Positions 25,270-34,504 are shown, numbered from the stretch's first letter. The stretch is 49,912 nt of DNA from Weissella fangxianensis (GCF_024718545.1 NZ_JAMXDB010000011.1:1-49912), one strand, 5' to 3'. Translations and numbers: made by a program. Notes: a model not told the origin generated them from the sequence alone.

Positions 25270-26292
25270 TTAAAATTGCTTTTTCGCATAATTACGTAAA
25301 TCTGATTCAAGTCCAGCGTAACGATTGGCTGGCTTTACATCTAATGACTGGTGGATTGGACCACCAGCATTTGCATAATTGGTTGATTCCGTATTGGCAA
25401 TCATCTGTAGTTCAGCTAATGAGTAATCGTCTGGTACTTCTGAAAAAGTAAGCACGCCATATTCATCAACCGTCTGATGAGCCTCTAAGGCCTCCCACAT
25501 CGATACCAAATGACCTTGATTATTAAAAATCAATTCCAGATGATAACCTGGTAATGCCATCTTGACATTATCCTGCTTCGCAACCCCACGATTATGAAAG
25601 GCGACATTAGGATAAGACACTGGCGTACCAGTCAACTGTAAGGTTTCCTCAGCAACGTCTTCCTGACGCCAATTATTGCGTAAAATAAAATCCACAATTG
25701 GCTTGCTGAGATAGTATCGCAATTGATTGTCCATGATCGTACTTAATTGTCGACTAGTTTCATACTTTGAACGAATACCATTCCAAGCATGATGCTTTAG
25801 CCGTACCATAAAGGCGATTTGTTTAACGAATTCAAAATAATCTTGCACCTCATCAACCGTTTCGAGATGCAAATAATACATGTCTACATCCTTAATTTTG
25901 TCTTTTGAGTCCCAATCACCTAACCGTGACATTCTCACAAAATTAGTTGGACTAACTGTCATACCCAGCAATTTGTATAGCACGTCAAGGCGGTCAGCTG
26001 CGGGTACACCACCACGATGAAACCCAGCTGTAAACATGGTTGTAAAAAGCGACGACCCAATCCGATGTGCTTCGCCCCACTTTTCCGATAAGATTTGATT
26101 CATTGTTTGGTCGTTCAATTGCTCATTATTAACAATATCGTCAACATAAGCAGCGATTGACTTTGGCACCCAACCATCATTCATAAGATGTGTTACTTGG
26201 GTCGATAAGGCTGCTGACATAATGGTCTGGCGCTTATCGACTCCTATTGGTGACTTTATTAGTTCGCGTGTTCGTTTGAACAATCCTGTCAT
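25270..26292 (-). CDS. Unrecognised 340-residue protein
   Basis: I cannot place this protein. It is soluble-looking, has no signal peptide or membrane segment, and begins with a basic stretch (MTGLFKRTRELIKSP). Aromatic and charged residues (YYLHLETVDEVQDYFEF, HHAWNGIRSKY) suggest a helical cytoplasmic protein. It stands alone behind an AGGAGG site 10 nt from the ATG and shares only its convergent terminator with lysC. The upstream LacI-type regulator is transcribed the same way, 38 bp away, and could be co-transcribed. Confidence 0.75.
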   Translation of the reverse strand: MTGLFKRTRELIKSPIGVDKRQTIMSAALSTQVTHLMNDGWVPKSIAAYVDDIVNNEQLNDQTMNQILSEKWGEAHRIGSSLFTTMFTAGFHRGGVPAADRLDVLYKLLGMTVSPTNFVRMSRLGDWDSKDKIKDVDMYYLHLETVDEVQDYFEFVKQIAFMVRLKHHAWNGIRSKYETSRQLSTIMDNQLRYYLSKPIVDFILRNNWRQEDVAEETLQLTGTPVSYPNVAFHNRGVAKQDNVKMALPGYHLELIFNNQGHLVSMWEALEAHQTVDEYGVLTFSEVPDDYSLAELQMIANTESTNYANAGGPIHQSLDVKPANRYAGLESDLRNYAKKQF

Positions 26293-26330
26293 TATAAAAT
26301 GACCTCCTTGTTACACTTACCTTACCATAT

Positions 26331-27323
26331 CTATGATAGTGATGCAGTTGATTCTCTAACAATTAATTTCGTATCAAATGCAGCCACTTGTCGTTCCGCA
26401 TCAGGATGATTAATACGTGCCACCACCGTTTTCATGGCCGCTTCAGCAATTAACCAAAGTGGCTGTTCAACAGTCGTTAATGCAGGTCTGAAAAATTCAG
26501 CATAGTCAGTATCATCATAGCCAATAACCGACATATCTTTAGGTACCTGAATACCATGTGCATTAAGTCCAGCAATTAAGCCGATAGCAAGTTCATCATT
26601 TAATGCAAATGCTGCTGTTGCTTGTGTAATCGAAACAGCCATTGCAGCTGCACGGCCAGCATGCTTTGTCAAATTACGTGTTGCAACCTCACTAACTTTC
26701 GCCCCTGCAGCTAACATCGTCTCTTTAAACGCTGCTGTTCGATATTGCAGGTTATCAGTATAAACTTGATTTCCTAACAGCACAACGTGTTTATGACCGA
26801 GAGCTAACAGGTGTTCAGCCACCAGGTGACCACCCATTTTATCAGAAGCATAAACAGCATCTGCATCAACTAATCCGTCATGATTCTCAAGAACCACTAA
26901 GGCTATGCCACGCTTTTTCAAACTACTAGCAATAGCAACAGGTTGTGCCAATTGACCTGCCATAATAATACCATGAACGCCTGAATTAACCAACATTTCA
27001 ACCGTTTGATCAGCCTGACCAGCTCCTGCCGTCATAATTGATAATGAGACATTATCAGGAATATTTTCTTGCATGTGTTGCACCAAATCACCAAAGAACG
27101 GGTTACGTAAACTTGGCACGACGACACCAATTAGCATCGTAGCCCCTTGTTTTAAACTACGGGCACTTGCATTTGGTACATAGCCAATTTCATCACGGGC
27201 CGCCAAAACTTTCGCTTTCGTTTTTTCAGAAAAACGAGTCCCTTTGCCATTTAATACTTGTGATACTGTCGCGATTGATACGCCCGCTAAACTAGCAACA
27301 TCTCTAATTGAAACTTTTCCCAT
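26331..27323 (-). CDS. LacI/GalR-family transcriptional regulator
   Basis: The N-terminal helix-turn-helix SIRDVASLAGVSIATVSQVL and hinge helix (VPNASARSLKQG) bind DNA. The periplasmic-binding-protein-like core (GVVVPSLRNPFF, VIGYDDTDYAEFF, LTTVEQPL) would bind a small effector, usually a sugar or nucleoside. At 330 residues it is full length. No sugar genes are adjacent, so the target is unknown. AAGGGG precedes the ATG. Confidence 0.9.
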   Translation of the reverse strand: MGKVSIRDVASLAGVSIATVSQVLNGKGTRFSEKTKAKVLAARDEIGYVPNASARSLKQGATMLIGVVVPSLRNPFFGDLVQHMQENIPDNVSLSIMTAGAGQADQTVEMLVNSGVHGIIMAGQLAQPVAIASSLKKRGIALVVLENHDGLVDADAVYASDKMGGHLVAEHLLALGHKHVVLLGNQVYTDNLQYRTAAFKETMLAAGAKVSEVATRNLTKHAGRAAAMAVSITQATAAFALNDELAIGLIAGLNAHGIQVPKDMSVIGYDDTDYAEFFRPALTTVEQPLWLIAEAAMKTVVARINHPDAERQVAAFDTKLIVRESTASLS

Positions 27324-27444
27324 ATCCGGCCCCTTTGTAGACAGTCTTCATTTTTATATCCATGAATTATCCTTATTAAAACATTTTACCAACTTTTTAA
27401 ACATTTTAAACCCTTGACGTTTGTTTTGCTTTTTAGAAATTCAT

Positions 27445-27472
27445 TTTACTTTTAAATTCTTTGCAGTATAAT
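27445..27472 (+). promoter_or_regulatory. Promoter of folT
   Basis: TTTACT (27445-27450) and TATAAT (27467-27472) are 16 bp apart, just before the THF aptamer. Confidence 0.6.
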
Positions 27473-27489
27473 ATAAATTTGTTAGATGC

Positions 27490-27610
27490 ACAGGGTAGAT
27501 CAAGATGCGTTAAGTGCCATGGAAACGGAATGTGGGCCATGGACGAAGGATTACCGCGATGTCTTGGTCACATTCACTGTAATAAGTGAAACCCTCCAAA
27601 AGAAGGAGGT
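27490..27610 (+). promoter_or_regulatory. Tetrahydrofolate riboswitch with a Shine-Dalgarno-masking hairpin
   Basis: Conserved THF-riboswitch elements occur in order: GGTAGATC, GCGTTAAGTG, GAAACGGAATGTGG, GGACGAAGGATTACCGCG and TTGGTCACATTCACTG. The outer helix is ACAG/CTGT (27490-27493, 27577-27580). Downstream, TTCACT can pair with AGTGAA (27573-27578 with 27585-27590), competing with that helix. CCTCC (27593-27597) is complementary to the ribosome site GGAGG (27605-27609), so control is probably translational. Confidence 0.9.
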
Positions 27611-27618
27611 GTTTTCAA

Positions 27619-28158
27619 ATGAAAACATTAGAATATGGTTTACCACGTTTACGTACAAAACAATTGGCTATGTTGGGTATTTTAATCGCCCTACAGTTAG
27701 TCATCAGTCGCTTCTCATTAGGAACTGCCACAATTAAAGTTGGTTTTACTTTTTTAATCGTTGGCATGATTGCAAAATGGTATGGTCCTGCCTGGGGAAT
27801 GCTAGTTGCGATTTTTACTGATGTGATCAGTAGCTTGCTCAATGGTTACGGTTATTTTTGGGGATTTACCTTATCTGCTGTCCTAGCAGCTGCCATTTAC
27901 GGTTTTTCCTTCTATAAGCAACAAACGTTATCTTGGCTTCGAATCATCGTAACAGTAAGTATTGTCCTTGTAATCGTCAACGTCCTATGCAATACATTAT
28001 GGGTCGTGATAATTGGTAATATTCATAATAACGAAACTATTATGTCTTTGTTATGGGTACGAGTGATTAAACAACTTGTCTTTTTACCTATCCAAAGTAT
28101 TTTGTTATATTTTTTGCTTAACAATCAAACAATTGAGCAGCTACACCAAAAAATATAA
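27619..28158 (+). CDS. folT: Folate-specific ECF transporter S component
   Basis: This 179-residue membrane protein has about six hydrophobic segments. RTKQLAMLGILIALQLVISRF opens the fold, and VGFTFLIVGMIAKWYGPAWG with the following FTDVISSLL matches the FolT group. The THF riboswitch in front gives the substrate: reduced folate or folate. It needs an EcfAA'T module encoded elsewhere. The start is ATG 27619, with GGAGG 9 nt before it; the longer in-frame start lies inside the riboswitch. Confidence 0.93.
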   Translation: MKTLEYGLPRLRTKQLAMLGILIALQLVISRFSLGTATIKVGFTFLIVGMIAKWYGPAWGMLVAIFTDVISSLLNGYGYFWGFTLSAVLAAAIYGFSFYKQQTLSWLRIIVTVSIVLVIVNVLCNTLWVVIIGNIHNNETIMSLLWVRVIKQLVFLPIQSILLYFLLNNQTIEQLHQKI

Positions 28159-28223
28159 AACAATTACGTTGGTTTAAGGACTGACAAATAAAAAACGTTT
28201 ATAATTAGAGTTTATAAACTTAT

Positions 28224-28281
28224 GATTAATGTATTTTAAGCATAAAGGGGGTTGGGACAAATAAATGTCCCAACCCCCTTT
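28224..28281 (+). repeat. Dispersed terminator repeat, copy R1 (after folT)
   Basis: GATTAATGTATTTTAAGCATAAAG leads into a perfect 16-bp stem (28244-28259 with 28266-28281) of the GGTTGGGACA/TGTCCCAACC type. It terminates folT. Related lead-in sequences occur at 32973, 36703-36722 and 39388-39407, so more than the hairpin is conserved. Confidence 0.85.
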
Positions 28282-28382
28282 GAACTCATGCCTCACTACT
28301 TTATAGTACCAGGCTGTCATATTCATAATTATCCATCCAAATGACTAATTATAGAAATTAGAAAGTAGTTTTTAACCTATTA

Positions 28383-28697
28383 TTAGTAACTTCGATGAAC
28401 ACGCAACCCGACCTCATGACAAGCAGCCTCAAATGAACTGGCAAACTTATTACGGACATCCGGTGTGGCAAATTTTAATTTTGTTTCCGAGTAAACGGAA
28501 CCACAACCGATTCTGTAGACACAACTATCATATACCTGACCAACAAAAACTTCTTGTTGGCAATCACGCGTCGCCTCTAGCAATTCAACTAATTGATGAA
28601 CAGTCTGCTCAGAAATGTCACGCGAGCTTTGCAATAATTGCCGAATCACGGCACATCCAACTAACTTGTTCTCTTGGCGCATCTTTGTTTCCTGCAT
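28383..28697 (-). CDS. Small unrecognised protein (104 residues)
   Basis: No family can be assigned. The protein has four Cys (near residues 15, 46, 59 and 65) plus one late Cys-His pair (AACHEVGLRVH), but no regular zinc-ribbon spacing. No signal peptide or membrane helix is evident. It is supported by a GGAGG ribosome site 6 nt before ATG 28697. It is a single-gene unit that diverges from the DtxR-like regulator. Confidence 0.65.
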   Translation of the reverse strand: MQETKMRQENKLVGCAVIRQLLQSSRDISEQTVHQLVELLEATRDCQQEVFVGQVYDSCVYRIGCGSVYSETKLKFATPDVRNKFASSFEAACHEVGLRVHRSY

Positions 28698-28718
28698 ATC
28701 TAGCCTCCAAAACTTGTT

Positions 28719-28734
28719 ACTGACTGTCGTCAGT
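28719..28734. promoter_or_regulatory. Palindrome upstream of the 104-residue gene
   Basis: ACTGAC-TGTC-GTCAGT is a perfect 6-4-6 inverted repeat 22 bp before the 28697 start codon. It could be an operator or a 5'-UTR hairpin. Confidence 0.35.
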
Positions 28735-28885
28735 TGCTAATTTAATTTTCCATAATTATGATAACCTATCCTAAATATTTTATCAAACGTATTATTTTTT
28801 TAATCATATAAAAAACACAATTGTCTTTTCCGTGATATAATTAACAGCATTAACTATTACACAACAAACGAGGAATTTTTACATT

Positions 28886-29542
28886 ATGCCTGAATCTATT
28901 TCTAAAACCCAGTATTTACAAACCATCCTAGAATTAAGTGTTGGCGATGAATCAACAAAAATTTCAAATAACCAAATTGCTGAACATTTAAATGTCACTC
29001 CCTCATCAGTTTCAAATATGTTAGCAAAACTGCAAGAAGCTGGTGAAGTTGACGTAGTACCTTATTATGGTGTCACTTTAACAAAACCCGGTCGTGCAAC
29101 TGCCCTTCGTTTAATCCGATCACATCGTTTGATTGAAACATTTGGTGCAACCAAACTTGGCTTATCAATTTCAGAAGCGCATTCTAATGCTGATCATCTG
29201 GACCATGATGCAAATGATCAATTTATCAACGCACTAGATAAATATTTGGGATTCCCAGAATTGAGTCCTCATGGGCTTGTCATTCCCGACATTGACCATC
29301 ACTACCACCCAAAATCATTACGAGCATTGCGTGAAGCGAACGATAACGAAACTGTTACTATCAATAGTTTCACTGAAGACTTAGAACTATTACAATATAC
29401 CGAGACTTTGCAACTAGACCTGAATAGCACGTGGACAATTAAAGAGCGGCTACCATTTGATGGTCCCTTAGTATTAATTTCTGGTGATAGAAAGCTCCAA
29501 GTTACACAACATGCTGCAGACTTCATTTATATTAACGATTAA
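28886..29542 (+). CDS. DtxR/MntR-family metal-dependent regulator
   Basis: This 218-residue regulator has an N-terminal winged helix (ISNNQIAEHLNVTPSSVSNMLAKL, residues 26-50) and a dimerisation domain with the metal-ligand pattern (RSHRLIET, then EAHSNADHLDHD). Its C-terminal domain from about residue 145 looks like the SH3/FeoA-like domain of the long DtxR group. It would repress Mn or Fe uptake when metal is plentiful. No transporter gene is adjacent. An extended -10, TGATATAAT, lies upstream. Confidence 0.88.
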   Translation: MPESISKTQYLQTILELSVGDESTKISNNQIAEHLNVTPSSVSNMLAKLQEAGEVDVVPYYGVTLTKPGRATALRLIRSHRLIETFGATKLGLSISEAHSNADHLDHDANDQFINALDKYLGFPELSPHGLVIPDIDHHYHPKSLRALREANDNETVTINSFTEDLELLQYTETLQLDLNSTWTIKERLPFDGPLVLISGDRKLQVTQHAADFIYIND

Positions 29543-29586
29543 CATCAGACGAGACGAAAGTCATCTTGAAGCTGATTTTAAGAGAA

Positions 29587-29620
29587 AAGGGGTTACGACT
29601 AGAATCTGTCGTAACCCCTT
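29587..29620. terminator. Terminator between the DtxR-like gene and rex
   Basis: AAGGGGTTACGAC and GTCGTAACCCCTT form a perfect 13-bp stem with an 8-nt loop, lying between convergent genes and serving both. Confidence 0.88.
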
Positions 29621-29655
29621 CTTTATTTATAATTAATTATAATTTTGGTAAAAAC

Positions 29656-30291
29656 CTACTTTTCACCGAAATTATTTATAAAATACAAAAGCGTTTGTAG
29701 CTCATTAGTTAAGTCCACGTTCTGAACACGAATTGACTTTGGTACATCCAAACGCAATGGTGTGAAATTCAAAATACCACGCACACCTGCAGTAGCTAAA
29801 CGCTTAGCAACATCTTGTGCGACATCAGCAGGTACCGTTACAATTGCAACATCAATGCGCTGATCCGTAATTTGTTTCTCTAAATCATCTAGACTGTACA
29901 CTGGAATTCCTGACTGAATGGTATTAACAATATCAGGATTAACATCAAATGCTGCTGCAATACGTGCATTTGAGCTTTGATGGAAATTGAAATTCAACAA
30001 AGCTTGACCTAAGTTTCCTACTCCAACTAACGCAACAGAAGCTAACGTATCTTGATTAAGAATTTCACCAAAGAACGTCATCAAGGCTTCGACATCATAA
30101 CCGTATCCACGCTTACCTAATGCGCCAAAGTAAGAAAAATCACGTCGAATTGTTGCCGCATCAAACTTTACTGCATCAGATAACTCATTTGATGAAACGC
30201 GGACAGTCCCAGAGTCTAACAACAGTTTTAAGTAGCGATAGTATATTGGCAATCGCTTTGCCGTTGCTCTAGGAATATCATGTTCAACCAT
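29656..30291 (-). CDS. rex: Redox-sensing repressor Rex
   Basis: Senses the NADH/NAD ratio and represses fermentative and respiratory genes. In this 211-residue protein the N-terminal winged helix ([29 protein letters not shown]) binds DNA, and the Rossmann domain starting at [16 protein letters not shown] binds NAD(H). The C-terminal helix ([12 protein letters not shown]) swaps into the dimer partner. A half-matching Rex site lies about 100 bp upstream. Confidence 0.95.
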   Translation of the reverse strand: MVEHDIPRATAKRLPIYYRYLKLLLDSGTVRVSSNELSDAVKFDAATIRRDFSYFGALGKRGYGYDVEALMTFFGEILNQDTLASVALVGVGNLGQALLNFNFHQSSNARIAAAFDVNPDIVNTIQSGIPVYSLDDLEKQITDQRIDVAIVTVPADVAQDVAKRLATAGVRGILNFTPLRLDVPKSIRVQNVDLTNELQTLLYFINNFGEK

Positions 30292-30389
30292 TTATTTCGA
30301 CCTCTTTTTCAAAATTTACCTATTTTCACAATCTATCTCAAATATTGTGAATCTCTCATTACCTATTATCGTAACATATACAGCGTTTT

Positions 30390-30407
30390 TTGTGAATGAA
30401 ATAACAA
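30390..30407. promoter_or_regulatory. Candidate Rex operator
   Basis: TTGTGAATGAAATAACAA fits the Rex consensus TTGTGAA-N4-TTCACAA with a perfect left half and 5 of 7 matches in the right half. It would allow rex to repress itself. Confidence 0.4.
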
Positions 30408-30465
30408 TTTTTTATTCACAAACAGACAATTTGTGAAAACGTTTCCTGAATAGTGGATTGCTCAT

Positions 30466-30505
30466 AAAAAAAGAGCGAAATATTTGATTTTATCTCGTTC
30501 TCAAT
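30466..30505 (-). terminator. Terminator after the DEAD-box gene
   Basis: On the minus strand, inverted arms around GAACGA/TCGCTC (6 bp, one G-U) are followed by TTTTTTTA, just after the helicase stop. Confidence 0.6.
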
Positions 30506-30512
30506 CCACTTA

Positions 30513-31805
30513 TTAATTATGTTTTGGCTTACCTTTATTTTTACGATGCTTACGTTTGGCACGCTTTTCTTTAGCAAAACGCTCTTGACGTGAAATACTG
30601 TCGGTAGTTGCTACTTTCTTTTTTCTAGGCTGGTCAACCTTTGATGACTTTGATTTCGGACGGGTCACAGACGTCTCATTTTGATTTTTATGAGCCGCTT
30701 TTTCAGTAATTGTTGCTTTCTCAGCCTTTGGTAACCCTTTACCACCAGAAATGGCCTGAATATCAATAGCAACCATTTTCTTCAAATCGCGGAAATCATG
30801 ATCATTTCCGAAAGAAATTACAGTACCGACTTTCCCCATACGACCAGTTCTACCGGCACGATGTGTGTAAGTCTCCCCATCACGTGGTAAGTCGAAATTT
30901 ATTACTGCTGGCAAATCGGGAATATCAAGTCCCCTTGCCGCAACATCAGTGGTTAACAAAAATTTTGCTTTACCCTGGCGGAAATTAGTAAGTGATTTTG
31001 CCCTTGTGGTACTTGAATCACCGCGTACCAAAGTCGCCATCGCCACATGTTCATGTGCCAAAAAGCTGGCTGTAATCTTTAATTGTTTTGTTGTATTAAA
31101 GAATACAATCGCTTGAAAACGCCTTTCTGTCGCTAATTGACGCAATCTTTTTTGTCGTTGATCACGTGCTGTTAACCAAAACTCATGCTTAATTGCTGTT
31201 GGAATGCTAACCTGTCGTTGATCAATCCGCGAAAATTCACGATTAAATAGACCGCTAGCCGTTGACTGATCAACTTCCGTCGCACCAAATAATGCAACTT
31301 GTACGTCATCGTCATCAATTGAATCCCAAATAAGATCAATTTGATTTGCTGTATCATCGCGCAACAACTCATCAGCTTCATCTAAAATTAACGTTCTTAA
31401 TCTTTTTAATTTTAGTTTACCGTTATTAATCAACTCACTGACCCGTCCAGGCGTTCCAATCAAAATTTCTGGGTGCTTTTTTAAACGATCCAATTGATGC
31501 TTGATATTTGCACCACCAGTTAGTGACAACACTTTTAATGACAGTACGTTCGCCCAATCACGGACAACCCGTGTTGTTTGCATAGCTAATTCTTGTGACG
31601 GCGCTAATATTAATAATTGTTCGCCATCTTCAGGCACCAATTTAGGTAACAGTGGCCAGGTAAAGGCCAGTGTTTTTCCTGTCCCTGTTGGTGCAAGTGC
31701 ATCAATTGATTGACCATTTGCCAAGGGTTCAGCAACAGCTGATTGAATTGGCGTTAGCGTGGTAAACCCAACACTTGTTAAACGTTCTTCAAAACGGGAA
31801 TCCAT
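30513..31805 (-). CDS. DEAD-box RNA helicase (CshB-like)
   Basis: This 430-residue ATP-dependent RNA helicase shows a Q motif (TPIQSA), Walker A (APTGTGKT, residues 38-45), PTREL-type APSQELA, GTPGRV, DEAD, TTDVAARGLD and HRAGRTGR in order. Motif III reads GAT in place of SAT. The C-terminal 80 residues are Lys/Arg-rich (KEKRAKRKHRKNK), as in cold-shock or ribosome-assembly helicases. The gene is monocistronic with a GGAG site. Confidence 0.93.
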   Translation of the reverse strand: MDSRFEERLTSVGFTTLTPIQSAVAEPLANGQSIDALAPTGTGKTLAFTWPLLPKLVPEDGEQLLILAPSQELAMQTTRVVRDWANVLSLKVLSLTGGANIKHQLDRLKKHPEILIGTPGRVSELINNGKLKLKRLRTLILDEADELLRDDTANQIDLIWDSIDDDDVQVALFGATEVDQSTASGLFNREFSRIDQRQVSIPTAIKHEFWLTARDQRQKRLRQLATERRFQAIVFFNTTKQLKITASFLAHEHVAMATLVRGDSSTTRAKSLTNFRQGKAKFLLTTDVAARGLDIPDLPAVINFDLPRDGETYTHRAGRTGRMGKVGTVISFGNDHDFRDLKKMVAIDIQAISGGKGLPKAEKATITEKAAHKNQNETSVTRPKSKSSKVDQPRKKKVATTDSISRQERFAKEKRAKRKHRKNKGKPKHN

Positions 31806-31833
31806 TTTATCTCCTTCATATTATGTTTCATTG

Positions 31834-32826
31834 TTATTTATCAGCAGGAAATACAATCCCAGCATCTTGACGTAAATCAAATAGTACCTGGTTTACTGTT
31901 TTACTTAAGGCTAATAATTCTTGATAAGCTTCCGCAGTATCGACCGGATTTGTCATCATATCAGCAAATTTTACCGCTTCATCAATCATCGGATTTTCTA
32001 ATGGTTCTTGACTCAATCGATGGGCAGCACCTTCGTTATCATAATAAGTTACATCAAGTACTTCAGCAATATCACCGATTACTAGGGTGTCCCGTCGACC
32101 TAGAATTTCAGATGGTAAATGACTATTAGATCCCTTTCCAAACTCGATTGTTACATCAAAATCATCATAACGTAGAATAGCTATGCCACGACCATCAGCA
32201 CCATTACGTAATGGTGTCGCAAAATAACGACTTTGTTTTGGTGCACCAAACAGTTTAATAGCGGCATAAATTGGGTACACACCTAAATCTGTCAATGCTC
32301 CCGCACTAAAACGACGACTGAGTACATTAGGTTCGTTACCTGCTAGATAGTCATCAAAGCGTGATGAGTACTTTTCATAAACAAAAGTTGCCCCAGAAAT
32401 TTTTTCCATTTGGGCCACTTGTTGTTCAATAACTTTAAAATTAGGCTGCTGGATATGACGGGCTGCTTCAAATAAACGTACATTGGGATGATCATGTAGT
32501 AGTTCTAAAATCGCAGCATACTCCGTTGGGTTAGAAAAAGCAGTTTTTTCCACAATCACATGAATATCATGGCTTATCGCAGCTTTAACCTGTTCAAAGT
32601 GCACACTATTAGGTGATGCAATGTAAACAACATTGATACCACTATTATAGAAAGTTTCCAAATCAGTATAAACATCATCAACATTAAATGGTTGAGCAAA
32701 TTGCTTACCAGTATCTTCATGACGTGAATATACTGCCTTTAGCACATATTGACCTGATTCGTGAGCCGCTTGTACGAATTGTTTTGTAATCCAATTGGTG
32801 CCAATGATTCCAAGTTTGTATGCCAT
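31834..32826 (-). CDS. Gfo/Idh/MocA-family oxidoreductase
   Basis: This 330-residue NAD(P)-dependent dehydrogenase has a Rossmann start (KLGIIGTNWITKQFV), the EKTAFSN segment (equivalent to EKP, with the catalytic Lys), and ALTDLGVYPI, where the usual His of the DxGxH-type motif is not obvious. The substrate is probably a sugar or cyclitol but cannot be named. It lies 28 bp upstream of the helicase gene and may be co-transcribed with it. AAGGGG precedes the ATG. Confidence 0.88.
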   Translation of the reverse strand: MAYKLGIIGTNWITKQFVQAAHESGQYVLKAVYSRHEDTGKQFAQPFNVDDVYTDLETFYNSGINVVYIASPNSVHFEQVKAAISHDIHVIVEKTAFSNPTEYAAILELLHDHPNVRLFEAARHIQQPNFKVIEQQVAQMEKISGATFVYEKYSSRFDDYLAGNEPNVLSRRFSAGALTDLGVYPIYAAIKLFGAPKQSRYFATPLRNGADGRGIAILRYDDFDVTIEFGKGSNSHLPSEILGRRDTLVIGDIAEVLDVTYYDNEGAAHRLSQEPLENPMIDEAVKFADMMTNPVDTAEAYQELLALSKTVNQVLFDLRQDAGIVFPADK

Positions 32827-32972
32827 AATTAGTTCCCCTTGTGTACTACTTATACGTTTAGTTAATATTAATTATATCATCATCAACAATAAAATTAGCT
32901 ATCTCTCAGCTGATAAATTATTCTAAAATAAATTTGACACGTGTTTATGCTGTAAAAATTGTTGATTTACAA

Positions 32973-33026
32973 TTGATACATTTTAAGCATAAAGCAGGCT
33001 GTGGCATCCAGTTGCCTCAGCCTGCT
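32973..33026. repeat. Dispersed terminator repeat, copy R2 (after rlmD)
   Basis: TTGATACATTTTAAGCATAAAG precedes the stem AGCAGGCTG-GGCA/TGCC-CAGCCTGCT (32993-33006 with 33013-33026, one mismatch). The lead-in is on the plus strand although the gene served (rlmD) is on the minus strand. A box TTTGACACGTGTTTATGCT (32933-32951) upstream is shared in part with the elements at 34505 and 39426. Confidence 0.75.
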
Positions 33027-33053
33027 CTTCATTCATGCTTTTAAAAATAATTA

Positions 33054-34421
33054 TTAATCACGCTCAAGTACAGTTACTGACTCAATATGCGTTGTTTGTG
33101 GGAATTGGTCAACTGGTTGCACATCACCTTTAATCGTGTAACCATTTTCTTCGAATTGCACAATATCACGTACTAAGGTTGCTGGATTACAGCTAATGTA
33201 CACAATTTTCTTTGGTGCCATTGCCGAAGCCGCATCAATTAACTCGGGGGTCAATCCCTTACGTGGTGGATCCACAAAGATAACATCTGGTTGTAGGCCA
33301 TCTTGTTGCCATGCGACCATCTTTTCTTCAGCCTTACCTAATTCAAATTTAACATTATGAACATTGTTTAAATCTGCATTACGCTTAGCATCATCAATAG
33401 CTGCTGGCACAACTTCCACACCAAGTACTGACTTTACCTTATCAGCAATCGTCAATGAAATCGTTCCAATACCTGAGTAAGCATCAATAACTGTTTCATT
33501 ACCAGTTAATTCAGCCTTATCAGCTGCTAACTTATAAAGCACTTCGGTTGTTTGTGGATTAACTTGATAGAATGAATTTGGTCCAATCGCAAAAGTCTTA
33601 TCAAACAAAGTATCCTTAATCACTTTGTTTCCCCACAATACATGGTTAACATCACCCAAAATAACATTTGTCTTATCTTGGTTAACGTTTTGAATAATCG
33701 AAGTCACTTCTGGCAGCGCTTCTTTAATTTGTGGAATGATAATGTTTGCACCAGGAATACGCTTTGAACGTGTAACTAACACAACCATCATTTCGTGTGA
33801 ATAATAACCACGACGAACCATAATATTACGAATAACCCCCTTATGATGAACTTCATCATAAGCGGCAATATGGAACTTCCGTAAAATATCACGAATAATA
33901 ACAATGGCTTTGTCAATTTCAGGATCTTGAATATAAAAATCCTCAATTGGCATCAACCGGTGTGAACCACGGCGGAAGAATCCAGTCGTTAATTGTCCTT
34001 TAATTTCACGAGCTGGAATTTGTGCTTTGTTACGGTAACCCGTTGGATTTTCCATACCAATAGTAGGTGCTACATTAACATCAACATGTTGCTTATTGAA
34101 TAATTCGGCAATCTGTTGTTGCTTGAATTTCAATTGTGCATCATATTTTAGGTGTGCTAATGGTGCAATACCAGTTGTTAAAGCAGCTGTATTAACCATA
34201 TGATTACGGTTTGGTGATGACTCAATTGTCTTTACCACCCGTCCAAAGGCATAATTACTAGTAACTTTTGTAATACCCACGCGAATCTTTTCGCCAGGAA
34301 CTGCATTCGTCACAAATACCGGAAAATCATCAACTTTAACAACACCATTTCCTTGGTAAGTTAAGTCGATTACTTCAGCATCAAATTCTTGATTCTTAAC
34401 CACTGGGGCTTTCTTTTTCAT
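33054..34421 (-). CDS. rlmD: 23S rRNA (uracil-5-)-methyltransferase RlmD/RumA type
   Basis: Methylates a uridine of 23S rRNA (or tRNA) with SAM. An N-terminal TRAM domain (VIDLTYQGNGVVKVDDFPVFV) precedes the methyltransferase core with DAYSGIGTISL (SAM site), VDPPRKGL and the catalytic Cys in ISCNPATLVRD. No Fe-S cysteine cluster is seen, as is usual in Firmicute members. Two adjacent ATGs exist; 34421 is 6 nt from GGAG, 34424 only 3 nt. Confidence 0.92.
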   Translation of the reverse strand: MKKKAPVVKNQEFDAEVIDLTYQGNGVVKVDDFPVFVTNAVPGEKIRVGITKVTSNYAFGRVVKTIESSPNRNHMVNTAALTTGIAPLAHLKYDAQLKFKQQQIAELFNKQHVDVNVAPTIGMENPTGYRNKAQIPAREIKGQLTTGFFRRGSHRLMPIEDFYIQDPEIDKAIVIIRDILRKFHIAAYDEVHHKGVIRNIMVRRGYYSHEMMVVLVTRSKRIPGANIIIPQIKEALPEVTSIIQNVNQDKTNVILGDVNHVLWGNKVIKDTLFDKTFAIGPNSFYQVNPQTTEVLYKLAADKAELTGNETVIDAYSGIGTISLTIADKVKSVLGVEVVPAAIDDAKRNADLNNVHNVKFELGKAEEKMVAWQQDGLQPDVIFVDPPRKGLTPELIDAASAMAPKKIVYISCNPATLVRDIVQFEENGYTIKGDVQPVDQFPQTTHIESVTVLERD

Positions 34422-34504
34422 CATTTTCTCCTTCTTTTGGCCTTTTCGACGACCAACAATTCTTTCATTGTATCACAGCGTATTCAAAAGCCAAAAGAAA
34501 AAAG

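Noticed and set aside
27486-27737. ORF overlapping the folT leader
   Set aside because: It lies across the THF riboswitch and out of frame with folT; no ribosome site supports it.
30513-31805. GAT in place of SAT in the DEAD-box helicase as loss of function
   Set aside because: All other motifs are intact, and conservative changes at this Ser occur in active helicases.
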